Under the pieces are notes generated by a model. The model ran no database searches. It had not been told where the DNA came from and was given only the letters and a program-made list of their open reading frames with translations. Positions 19,093 through 26,072 of a stretch of DNA of 64,000 nt are shown here, in pieces. Origin of the DNA: Deferribacteraceae bacterium V6Fe1. Its GTDB lineage: Bacteria; Chrysiogenota; Deferribacteres; Deferribacterales; Deferrivibrionaceae. The first letter of the stretch is position 1, and every line of letters begins with the position of its first letter. The position numbers were made by a program, and so were the translations under genes. The stretch lies in assembly GCA_022813675.1 (NCBI GenBank), contig CP063375.1, positions 1,128,001 to 1,192,000 of the forward strand, written 5' to 3'.

Positions 19093-20373
19093 TCACCTCA
19101 AGTTTTTTCCGATTGTTTTCTCTATTTGAAAGTATGCTATAAATAATTCGTAATAGGCATTTTTCTCGTTACTAAGTGCTGTTGTGAGCAGTGCTTGTCC
19201 ATCCAATACGTCAGAGTTGGAAGCAAGCCCGTTGTCGTATTTGAGCTTAATTATTCTGTTATATTCATTAGCTTCATCCACCGCACTTTTAGCCACTTCA
19301 AGATTTAAAAGTGCAGTTTGGAACATTTCGTAAGCCTCTTTAACTTCAAGTTTTACTTTTAATATTGTATTTAACCTCTGTTGATTTAGAGCGATTAATT
19401 TTTCATTGACTGACTTAAGTTTTTTTGTCGGGTAATCCCAGTCAATATTCATTTGAATACCGACTTTTCCAAAAAAACCACCTTTAGGGGAGATTTCATC
19501 ATTTTGATTGTTGTAAGTATACCCGCCGGCAGCGTAAATTTTTGGTAAGTAGTCTGATTTGATAGTTTTTTTAGATTCGCTTAGCGCACTAATCTCCGAT
19601 TCAATCTGCTTTATTATAGGTCTGTTTTTGACAGCTTTTTCGTAAAGAGTGTCTATGTTTATTGTTTTGTCGATAATATTTTGGCTTAATTCTTCCAGAG
19701 AAAATTCAGAATTTTCAACATCACTGTTTATTAAAAGGCTTAGGGCAGACTTAGCGACTTTGATATAATTATCGACTTTGGTAAGAGACTGTTTGGCTTC
19801 TTTCAGTTTTACGTCAGTTTGCAGTAAATCCAATTCGGCTACTATCCCTTGTTTATAAAAATTTTGCACATCCGAATAATGACTATTTAGGGCATCAAGA
19901 TGTCTTTGTGCTATCTCTTTTTGTGCTAAGAGTTTAAGTATTTCGGTATATTGCTTTTTTACTTGAAAAATAAGTTCGTTTTTAAACTCGAAATAATTTT
20001 GCTTGATACTTTCCTCTTTGTGACGGTTAATTTTAATGTTTGAGCTGACTGCACCACCAGTGTAAATGTTATATTTTATACCTACAGTTGCATCAAAGTA
20101 GTTGCCCTTTACTTGAGTCATACTGCTCGTTAACCCGGGGGCAATTTCTACGTTAAGTTTTTTTTCTTCATCAAGTAGCGTGTACGAAGAGTCCAAGAAA
20201 AAAGAGGGCATTTGCAATGACTTGGAAGATTCAGTATCAAATTTGCTGCTTTTTACTGAAGACTCGTAAAACTTTAAAATATGGTTATTTTGCAGAGCAT
20301 TTTGCACGGCTTCGTCAATATTTAATGCAAAGATATTGGACGAGATTAAAAGCATCAAAAGTATCTTTTTCAT
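19093..20373 (-). CDS. TolC-family outer-membrane efflux channel
   Basis: 426 aa with a short signal peptide (MKKILLMLLISSNIFA). Long amphipathic helices are duplicated (QNALQNNHILKFYESSVKSSK near the start; YEKAVKNRPIIKQIESEIS at mid-protein), as in the TolC/OEP family. It would form the trimeric outer-membrane duct for the adjacent EmrAB-like pump. The start overlaps the tetR stop by 4 nt, so it is co-expressed with its regulator. Confidence 0.87.
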   Translation of the reverse strand: MKKILLMLLISSNIFALNIDEAVQNALQNNHILKFYESSVKSSKFDTESSKSLQMPSFFLDSSYTLLDEEKKLNVEIAPGLTSSMTQVKGNYFDATVGIKYNIYTGGAVSSNIKINRHKEESIKQNYFEFKNELIFQVKKQYTEILKLLAQKEIAQRHLDALNSHYSDVQNFYKQGIVAELDLLQTDVKLKEAKQSLTKVDNYIKVAKSALSLLINSDVENSEFSLEELSQNIIDKTINIDTLYEKAVKNRPIIKQIESEISALSESKKTIKSDYLPKIYAAGGYTYNNQNDEISPKGGFFGKVGIQMNIDWDYPTKKLKSVNEKLIALNQQRLNTILKVKLEVKEAYEMFQTALLNLEVAKSAVDEANEYNRIIKLKYDNGLASNSDVLDGQALLTTALSNEKNAYYELFIAYFQIEKTIGKNLR

Positions 20374-20930
20374 TGTTGCTCCTTTAAAACTATTTTTAAC
20401 GTATTATCAATAATTTTATCAACATCTTCAATACTTGAATTATTTTCTATAATTAAAGTTTCAATCATACTTTTTATAAAGCTATTTAAGAGGAATGCTT
20501 TTTCAAATCTGTATTCGCATTTCAGCTCCGTTAAAATTGAGTATAAAATTTCAAAATTTTTCTGTTTAAAAGAGATATATATTTCCCTAAGCTCGTGACT
20601 GCATGTCAAAGCCTCATAAAGAAATATCTTAGCAATATCTTGAGACTGCCTGAATCTTCTATTTAAAAATCTTAAAAATCCAGGGAGCTTTTCTTCTGCC
20701 GGGAGTGATGAAAGTATGCTTTCTACTTGGCTGACAGTTTCGTTGTGAAGCATTAACAGAATTTCTTTAAAGCATTCTTCTTTACCGTTAAAGCAGTTGT
20801 AGAAACTGCCCTGTGCAAATCCTGCATCGGCCACAATGTCGGATACTTTGGTCTTCCAGTAGCCTTTTTCGGCGAATATTTTAATTGCAGATTTTATTAT
20901 TTTGTCTTTTGTGTTTTCTGACTGACTCAT
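20370..20930 (-). CDS. TetR-family transcriptional regulator of the efflux operon
   Basis: 186 aa. The N-terminal HTH is typical of TetR proteins: IIKSAIKIFAEKGYWKTKVSDIVADAGFAQGSFYNCFNGKEECF. The C-terminal ligand-binding part is all helical, and its ligand is unknown. It is the first gene of tetR-tolC-emrA-emrB. A perfect 12-bp inverted repeat covers its -10 region and start codon, strongly suggesting self-repression and co-repression of the pump. The ATG lies 7 nt after a TATTTT -10 element, with no ribosome binding site. Confidence 0.9.
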   Translation of the reverse strand: MSQSENTKDKIIKSAIKIFAEKGYWKTKVSDIVADAGFAQGSFYNCFNGKEECFKEILLMLHNETVSQVESILSSLPAEEKLPGFLRFLNRRFRQSQDIAKIFLYEALTCSHELREIYISFKQKNFEILYSILTELKCEYRFEKAFLLNSFIKSMIETLIIENNSSIEDVDKIIDNTLKIVLKEQQ

Positions 20931-20941
20931 CAGTCAGAAAA
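20914..20941. promoter_or_regulatory. TetR operator palindrome overlapping promoter and start codon
   Basis: TTTTCTGACTGA-CTCA-TCAGTCAGAAAA is a perfect inverted repeat with 12-bp arms. It resembles the TGAC(T)...AGTCA operators commonly bound by TetR-family repressors. It contains the tetR ATG (20930-20928). Confidence 0.82.
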
Positions 20942-20966
20942 TATATCACATTATTATTTTTGTCAA
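20938..20966 (-). promoter_or_regulatory. tetR/efflux operon promoter
   Basis: TTGACA (20966-20961), 17 nt, then TATTTT (20943-20938). A second reading is TATATT with 15-nt spacing. The -10 box runs into the palindrome, and the start point would coincide with the ATG at 20930. Confidence 0.65.
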
Positions 20967-20995
20967 GTTAGGAATAAATTTTTATGATTATTTTG

Positions 20996-21328
20996 CTATC
21001 TAATGCCAAAAATGATTGCAATTATAATTATCACCAAAATTATGGAAGATAGTGCAATCTCTTTTATGGATTTCTGAATAATACTGATGGTTAATATGGC
21101 TAATAGAACGGCGATAGGTGTCGATATTAACAATATTAAGCCTGTATACATTGTTGCATAAGGGCTAAAGTGAAGAGCTTGGTAGAAAAGGTGCAGTATA
21201 TTTAATGTGTTTGGTTTGTTTGCCCCTTGAAAAATCAAGAGTTCTATTAGGCCTAAAAGTATTATGATAAAACTTGCATCAGCGCCTCTTTTATATATTT
21301 TTGGAAGCGATATATTCTTTTTATTCAT
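20996..21328 (-). CDS. DUF1634 family membrane protein
   Basis: 110 aa with three hydrophobic helices (SFIIILLGLIELLIFQG; YATMYTGLILLISTPIAVLLAI; ALSSIILVIIIIAIIFGI). The central segment with Y-x-G-L-ILLISTP-I-AV matches DUF1634 proteins, usually encoded next to TauE/SafE permeases. It lies immediately downstream of such a permease with adjacent ends. The function is unknown; a subunit or modulator of the permease is the best guess. Confidence 0.75.
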   Translation of the reverse strand: MNKKNISLPKIYKRGADASFIIILLGLIELLIFQGANKPNTLNILHLFYQALHFSPYATMYTGLILLISTPIAVLLAILTISIIQKSIKEIALSSIILVIIIIAIIFGIR

Positions 21329-22146
21329 TATTTAATACCTTTTATAAACATTTGAATGGCCACAAAAATCAGAAAAATCATGAAAAGAGTTTTAACTCTT
21401 TTATCTGCTATTTTGTTGAATTTTTTAGAAGCTATCTTAGAGCCGAATGTTACACCAATAATCATCAGTGAAGTTACCGTAGGGTCAATAAAACCTGAGT
21501 TGAAATATACAATTGAGCCTGCAGCGGCCGTTATGCCAATCATAAAATTGCTTGTGGCAGTTGCTGCTTTTATAGGTAACTTTGCCAATATATTCATTGC
21601 AGGGACTTTGACAACACCGCCGCCAATTCCAAGCATACCTGATATTAGCCCTGCGAAAGCGGAGATAATGGCAGTTGTAATTATATTGGTAGGCTTATAT
21701 GAAATGGTATTTTTTTTTAAAGCATCGTAATACGATGCGGCAAAGAAGCTTTGAGCTGCGTTATCAGCTATTATATCGTCATTTATGTTTCTGCGGATAA
21801 AATATAGGAATGAGATAAATGCAAGAATAATTGAGAAGGCTATTATAATCGGCTTTTCATTTACAGATACGCTTAGTAACCCTCCTAAAATTGCAAACAG
21901 AGCTGTCGTGGTTTCAAGAAAAAGTCCAAATCTGATATTTACTAATCCTGTGGCAATATTATACCCGGTGATATTTATACTCGTTGCAACAATTGTTATT
22001 AAAGATGTGGCTATGGCGACATGGATAGGGTATTTAAACCATAAAACGAGAATAGGCACCATAATAGACCCACCGCCGATACCAAGTATCCCGCCTATAA
22101 ATCCGACAAAAAAGCCGGCAGTAAGTAAGGTTATGATTGATAACAT
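21328..22146 (-). CDS. TSUP (sulfite exporter TauE/SafE) family permease
   Basis: 272 aa with about eight hydrophobic segments and two copies of the family glycine motif: GFIGGILGIGGGSIMVPIL near the start and GLISGMLGIGGGVVKVPAM at mid-protein. TSUP proteins move small organosulfur anions or sulfite, or two-carbon acids; the substrate here cannot be told. The -10 box TATCAT lies 6 nt before the ATG with no ribosome binding site. It is co-transcribed with the DUF1634 gene. Confidence 0.87.
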   Translation of the reverse strand: MLSIITLLTAGFFVGFIGGILGIGGGSIMVPILVLWFKYPIHVAIATSLITIVATSINITGYNIATGLVNIRFGLFLETTTALFAILGGLLSVSVNEKPIIIAFSIILAFISFLYFIRRNINDDIIADNAAQSFFAASYYDALKKNTISYKPTNIITTAIISAFAGLISGMLGIGGGVVKVPAMNILAKLPIKAATATSNFMIGITAAAGSIVYFNSGFIDPTVTSLMIIGVTFGSKIASKKFNKIADKRVKTLFMIFLIFVAIQMFIKGIK

Positions 22147-22152
22147 TTAGAG

Positions 22153-22181
22153 ATGATAAATATAGCAGTAAAAATTGTCAA
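22153..22181 (-). promoter_or_regulatory. Promoter of the TSUP permease gene (apparent leaderless start)
   Basis: TTGACA (22181-22176), 17 nt, TATCAT (22158-22153), then CTCTAA and ATG at 22146. Confidence 0.65.
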
Positions 22182-22303
22182 TTAAATAGTAGCTGAGAAT
22201 TGATGCTTCATATTTTTGCAATATACACTGCAAGTTTTTATAAGTTATTTATACTGTTAATGTGGCTTGAAAATTTATTAATATTTATTTTCATAAATAT
22301 ATA

Positions 22304-22312
22304 TGCTATTAT
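22304..22312 (+). promoter_or_regulatory. Extended -10 of the diguanylate cyclase gene (apparent leaderless start)
   Basis: TGC-TATTAT (TATTAT at 22307-22312), then TTCAGT and ATG at 22319. No ribosome binding site is visible. Confidence 0.5.
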
Positions 22313-22318
22313 TTCAGT

Positions 22319-23317
22319 ATGAATGATACAACATGGAATAAATTTCTTGACAATTTGAGTAGCAATATATGTCTGATTGTCGGGGTTTATCTTTTTGGTG
22401 TCAACCTGCTATATGATTTTGATCAGATATCCAATACATTTCTTTATTTAAATGTGATATACCTTATTTTACTTTTCGTAATAAGGTATAGAGCGTATAA
22501 TACCGAAAAGGGTGATTTGCTGCATATACTTCTTTTTTATTTGCTGATTTTGGGTGCCACCATTTTATTAAATGAATTTGCTTATCTTATTTTGCTGTTA
22601 CAGTTATTGGGTATATTTTTATTTTTAAGAGTTTTCAATAATTTTTTTATAGTAATTGTTAGTCTTGCTGTTTTAGTGGTTGATTTCTATTATTTTAAAG
22701 ATATTGTCGGGTCAAAGTTTCTTAAAGCATACATAATTAATTATATTTTAATTTTTTATATTGCTTACTACTTGCGAGATGTTTTTAGTAAGTTGTGTCT
22801 GAAGGTTGAAGAGCTTTCGATTACAGATGGTTTGACCGGACTTTTAAACCAAAAAGGGTTTTTGAAAAAGCTTGAAGATGAATATTACAGGTCTATGCGG
22901 TATAAAAAATCCTTTTGTTTGATAATGTTAGATTCTGACGATCTTAAGAAAATAAATGACAGCTACGGCCATAAGTATGGCAATATGGTTATAAAGTTAA
23001 TTGCCGATATTGTTAAAGATAGCTGCCGAAGGACTGATTTTGCAGGTAGATATGGTGGAGATGAGTATATGATTTGTCTTGTTGAGACCGATGTTCATTC
23101 TGCTTATGAATTTTCCGAAAGATTAAGAAAAATGATAGAAGTTAAGTCACTTTTTACAGATAAAGGTAAAGATTTTAAAATAACAGTCAGTATCGGAATT
23201 GCGGGCTTTCCAGAAAGTGGAGATAAATTATATGAGATAGTTGAAAATGCCGACAGGGCTCTTTATATGGCAAAAAATGACGGAAAAAACAGGGTAAAAT
23301 ATGTGGTTAAAAATTAG
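22319..23317 (+). CDS. Membrane-bound diguanylate cyclase (GGDEF)
   Basis: 332 aa. Residues about 15-150 hold around five to six hydrophobic segments. A GGDEF domain follows from about residue 165 (ITDGLTGLLNQKGF). The active-site motif is GGDEY (246-250), an accepted variant. The RxxD product-inhibition site (RRTD, 237-240) stands exactly five residues upstream, as in feedback-inhibited cyclases. It should make c-di-GMP from two GTP. The membrane part has no recognised sensor motif. It is divergent from the TSUP gene. Confidence 0.88.
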   Translation: MNDTTWNKFLDNLSSNICLIVGVYLFGVNLLYDFDQISNTFLYLNVIYLILLFVIRYRAYNTEKGDLLHILLFYLLILGATILLNEFAYLILLLQLLGIFLFLRVFNNFFIVIVSLAVLVVDFYYFKDIVGSKFLKAYIINYILIFYIAYYLRDVFSKLCLKVEELSITDGLTGLLNQKGFLKKLEDEYYRSMRYKKSFCLIMLDSDDLKKINDSYGHKYGNMVIKLIADIVKDSCRRTDFAGRYGGDEYMICLVETDVHSAYEFSERLRKMIEVKSLFTDKGKDFKITVSIGIAGFPESGDKLYEIVENADRALYMAKNDGKNRVKYVVKN

Positions 23318-23539
23318 GCATAGGGATACCGTTTTTAGAGGGTTAGTTTTTTTCTTTTTATATCGAATTTGTAAACAAATTTTCAACATATATGAGTGTA
23401 AAAAAATGCTTGACAAGCTATCCCTTATTTTTAGGGCTTCGTTTGTAAGTTATTGTAATGTAAGTAAAAAATATTATCGTATTGGATATGGCAATAGGCT
23501 AAGTTGTTGTAAAATATTTTTATCAACAGGTTTTCAACA

Positions 23540-24103
23540 ATGAATGTGGATTTTAATCTTACAAAAAAAGACAAAATATTTTTGCTTAAAGTGGCAAGGG
23601 AAAGTATACAGAGCAAACTTAATGATACCTATTTTAATGTGCAAAATATACCTGATAGCTTGAAGTTTAATTCGGGGTGTTTTGTTACCTTACATTTAGA
23701 TGGTATGCTCAGAGGGTGTATAGGTAATTTTAGAGAGGATGTGAATATCGTTGAAAATGTTGCTGAAATGGCAGTAAGTGCGGCTTTCAGTGACCCGAGG
23801 TTTCCTGCTGTTGCAGATATCGATGAGTTGAGACAGTGTGAAATAGAAATTTCTGTGTTATCTCCAATGATCCCCTGCAGTCCGGAGGATATTGTTGTAG
23901 GAAGGGATGGGATATATATACGAAAAGGATACTATTCAGGTGTTTTGTTGCCGCAAGTGGCGACTGAGCATAATTTTGACAGGGAAACTTTTTTGACTCA
24001 CACATGTTATAAAGCCGGGTTGAGCGGTGATTGTTGGAAACAGCCTGATGTCAAAATATACAGATTTGAGGCTGTTGTTTTTTCTGAAGATATTTTAAAT
24101 TAG
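23540..24103 (+). CDS. AMMECR1 domain protein
   Basis: 187 aa matching the AMMECR1 family, including the LRGCIGNF hallmark (as MLRGCIGNF), SDPRFPAV, and the C-terminal SGDCWKQPDVKIYRFEA. Bacterial AMMECR1 proteins often occur beside MEMO or radical-SAM (AmmeMemoRadiSam) genes, but neither is here. The biochemical function is unresolved. A weak AGG lies 9 nt before the ATG. It converges with the IorB-like gene, overlapping by 4 nt. The 222 bases between the cyclase and this gene hold no other feature I can support. Confidence 0.85.
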   Translation: MNVDFNLTKKDKIFLLKVARESIQSKLNDTYFNVQNIPDSLKFNSGCFVTLHLDGMLRGCIGNFREDVNIVENVAEMAVSAAFSDPRFPAVADIDELRQCEIEISVLSPMIPCSPEDIVVGRDGIYIRKGYYSGVLLPQVATEHNFDRETFLTHTCYKAGLSGDCWKQPDVKIYRFEAVVFSEDILN

Positions 24104-24486
24104 TAGAAACTTGCTTTAAATGCTTCAAGTTCTTTATGTTTATTTTTGTCGAGAAGGAAGCCTATGACAAAAGATGGGTTTATATCTTCAATTTGTTTCA
24201 ACAGTTTACCTAAAAGCGAATAGAAGTCAGTATCCTGTATTATTGTGGCCTCAATTTTTGTATCTAAAAGTGCATTTTCAAAATCAGCTATTATATTTTG
24301 GTAACTGTTTTTATTGCTCCCTTTAAGTTCTATACATATTAATGCGTAATCAAAAGGGTTTTTTGTCGGTTTGGAAGATATTGTGACGGAATAGTCAGAT
24401 TCTTCTGCAGTTATAAGTGTCAACTTTAAGATATCCAAGAATTCTAAGTCTCTTAAGTTGCCAATCATGTTGACTATATAGTTCAC
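24100..24486 (-). CDS. Short protein downstream of the IorA-like gene; possible degenerate IorB
   Basis: 128 aa with a GTG start at 24486. The GTG overlaps the upstream TGA (GTGA), with AAAGGAG 7 nt before it; longer in-frame starts would lie inside the upstream gene. The opening (NYIVNMIGNLRDLEFLDILKLTLITAEESDYSVTISS) lines up in position with the Rossmann strand-loop-helix of the IorB/gamma domain (IVxAGxGGQGVL...), but the glycines are absent. IorB is normally about 190 aa. I regard a decayed or repurposed IorB as possible, not shown. Confidence 0.5.
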   Translation of the reverse strand: MNYIVNMIGNLRDLEFLDILKLTLITAEESDYSVTISSKPTKNPFDYALICIELKGSNKNSYQNIIADFENALLDTKIEATIIQDTDFYSLLGKLLKQIEDINPSFVIGFLLDKNKHKELEAFKASFY

Positions 24487-25772
24487 TTTATTGCTCCTTT
24501 TGGGCAATAAGCCACACATGCTCTGCATCCTGTACAAAATTGTGGGTCTATCTTAATTGCGCTACCAGCAGTTTTGATGGCAGGACAAGAAGTTTTTGTC
24601 ATGCAGTCGGCTATTTTTCCGTCTCTTATACAGCTACATTTTTCAGACTTTACTTTAGGGATTTTGTACGAATTAATGTTTTCGCAAGAGTACGGAAAGA
24701 TAAAATTAGGTTTAGCAAGTTTATACGGATATTTGGTCAGCTTGAAAAACTCTCTGTCAATTTCTGTGTCTTTTAGAAGTATAATTTTCCCTTTGACATC
24801 CACATTTTTAAGGTATTTTTGATTAAAATCGGAATAGTTGGCGATAAAAAGGAAATTCTGTTTAATCTCGGCGAACAATAGTCCGTAAAATTCATCCATA
24901 CTCATATGATTGATACCAAAAGATTCGTAAATGCTTTTACACTTTATATTCGAAAATATATAATAATCATTTAATTTCAAATTTGTAAAAATACTTACAA
25001 AAGGACATCCGGGGCATAGAGCATTTCTCGTATTGATATTACATTCATTGTTACTGATCTCCACCATATCAAATTTAATGTTTAATAACTCTAACACCGG
25101 TTTTAAAGACTCTATTTCTTTTTTATATACTTTAAAATTAGACCCTACAGAGTTTGGGCTGATATGAGGTATTATATAATTTAAAAAATCGCCATCAAAG
25201 TTAAGGGATAATAGATTAGATTTTAATTTATTAGGCATTTTTGCGTTAAGAATTGCTTCGGCAAGAGAAAGTTTTTCCACAATTAAGGTAGTGTCAATAT
25301 CTCTAATGTTAGATTTTGAAATATTTTGTCTGCTTTGCTGACTGCTTATGTTGAATGTATAATCTTTGGTAAGACTGTTTATGGCTTTACTGCCAAGCAC
25401 TACATTGACGGGGAGCCTTGTTTCAAGGGAAAGTTCATAAGCGGCTTCAAGGGTAAATCCAAGTTGATCAGCGTTTTTGCAAAATAGTGTTGGGATTGTA
25501 ATCTTTTTTGGAATTGAGGTGGTAACTATTATAAAAACACCGCTTAATAAATTTTTTATTTTAAACTCAGAAAGTTCGGATATGAACGCTATACATTTTT
25601 TGCCAAAAATTGCCGAAATGTTAAGTACATTAGGTATCTGTGCGCCTGTGAGATAAGATATGTTGCCATCGATTTGTATATCGAAGTTATGCTCTTTTGC
25701 AACAATATCAAATTTTGCGTTAACTATAAAGCTTTCAAAAATTTCTTCCGTTGACTTATATATCAAATCCAT
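24483..25772 (-). CDS. IorA-like protein with C-terminal ferredoxin domain, thiamine site apparently lost
   Basis: 429 aa, against about 600 for indolepyruvate:ferredoxin oxidoreductase alpha. It keeps CPGCPF (residues 253-258, the IorA CPGCPH motif) and a C-terminal 2[4Fe-4S]-like segment. Cys 413, 416, 419 and 423 form a full CxxCxxCxxxCP site; Cys 379, 381, 390 and 396 form an irregular one. Where IorA has the thiamine-diphosphate GDSTFF-type motif this protein has IANYSDFN, and the GDIGCYTLG equivalent is SNIKCKSIYE. 2-oxoacid decarboxylation therefore looks unlikely; electron transfer remains possible. It is probably leaderless (TATTAA 6 nt before ATG). Confidence 0.6.
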   Translation of the reverse strand: MDLIYKSTEEIFESFIVNAKFDIVAKEHNFDIQIDGNISYLTGAQIPNVLNISAIFGKKCIAFISELSEFKIKNLLSGVFIIVTTSIPKKITIPTLFCKNADQLGFTLEAAYELSLETRLPVNVVLGSKAINSLTKDYTFNISSQQSRQNISKSNIRDIDTTLIVEKLSLAEAILNAKMPNKLKSNLLSLNFDGDFLNYIIPHISPNSVGSNFKVYKKEIESLKPVLELLNIKFDMVEISNNECNINTRNALCPGCPFVSIFTNLKLNDYYIFSNIKCKSIYESFGINHMSMDEFYGLLFAEIKQNFLFIANYSDFNQKYLKNVDVKGKIILLKDTEIDREFFKLTKYPYKLAKPNFIFPYSCENINSYKIPKVKSEKCSCIRDGKIADCMTKTSCPAIKTAGSAIKIDPQFCTGCRACVAYCPKGAIK

Positions 25773-25778
25773 TGGAAG

Positions 25779-25807
25779 TTAATAAATTTTTTCATGTTCA
25801 AATTCAA
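25779..25807 (-). promoter_or_regulatory. Promoter of the IorA-like gene (apparent leaderless start)
   Basis: TTGAAT (25807-25802), 17 nt, TATTAA (25784-25779), then CTTCCA and ATG at 25772. No ribosome binding site is visible. Confidence 0.5.
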
Positions 25808-25888
25808 GTAAAATTTTTAGATTCAAAACACTTCTTATTTATTAGGGATATTTATCAAATATATACAATATTGCGTTGAATTAATTTC

Positions 25889-25916
25889 TTGCTTTAATAT
25901 AAAAGTTGTCTATAAT
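25889..25916 (+). promoter_or_regulatory. Promoter of the thiC riboswitch transcript
   Basis: TTGCTT (25889-25894), 16 nt, TATAAT (25911-25916). Transcription would start just before the riboswitch P1 stem at about 25923-25929. Confidence 0.6.
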
Positions 25917-25926
25917 AATTCTAAAA

Positions 25927-26002
25927 TTTCCGTGGGGGTGCCATAAATGGCTGAGATATACCCCTGAACCTGAACCGGGTAATGCCGGCGTAGGAAACGG
26001 AT
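25927..26002 (+). promoter_or_regulatory. TPP riboswitch (THI element)
   Basis: Contains the conserved aptamer blocks GGGGTGCC, GGCTGAGAT, CCTGAACCTGA and CCGGGTAATGCCGGCGTAGGAA, in order. P1 can form between TCCGT (25929-25933) and ACGGA (25997-26001). It lies upstream of thiC, so it should shut off thiamine synthesis when TPP is plentiful. Confidence 0.97.
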
Positions 26003-26017
26003 ATGACTTAAGACATT

Positions 26018-26050
26018 AAGCCACCCGTTTACGCGTCGGTGGCTTTTTTT
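26018..26050 (+). terminator. Riboswitch-controlled intrinsic terminator
   Basis: AAGCCACC (26018-26025) pairs with GGTGGCTT (26038-26045), followed by a T run. A competing pairing is possible: AAACGG (25995-26000) with CCGTTT (26025-26030). It uses bases of both P1 and the terminator stem and could act as antiterminator when TPP is absent. Confidence 0.88.
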
Positions 26051-26072
26051 TATAAAAATTGGAGGAATAAAG

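Noticed and set aside
23301-23543. 80-codon plus-strand ORF between the diguanylate cyclase and AMMECR1 genes
   Set aside because: It overlaps the end of one gene and the start of the next in another frame, with no recognisable motifs or ribosome binding site.
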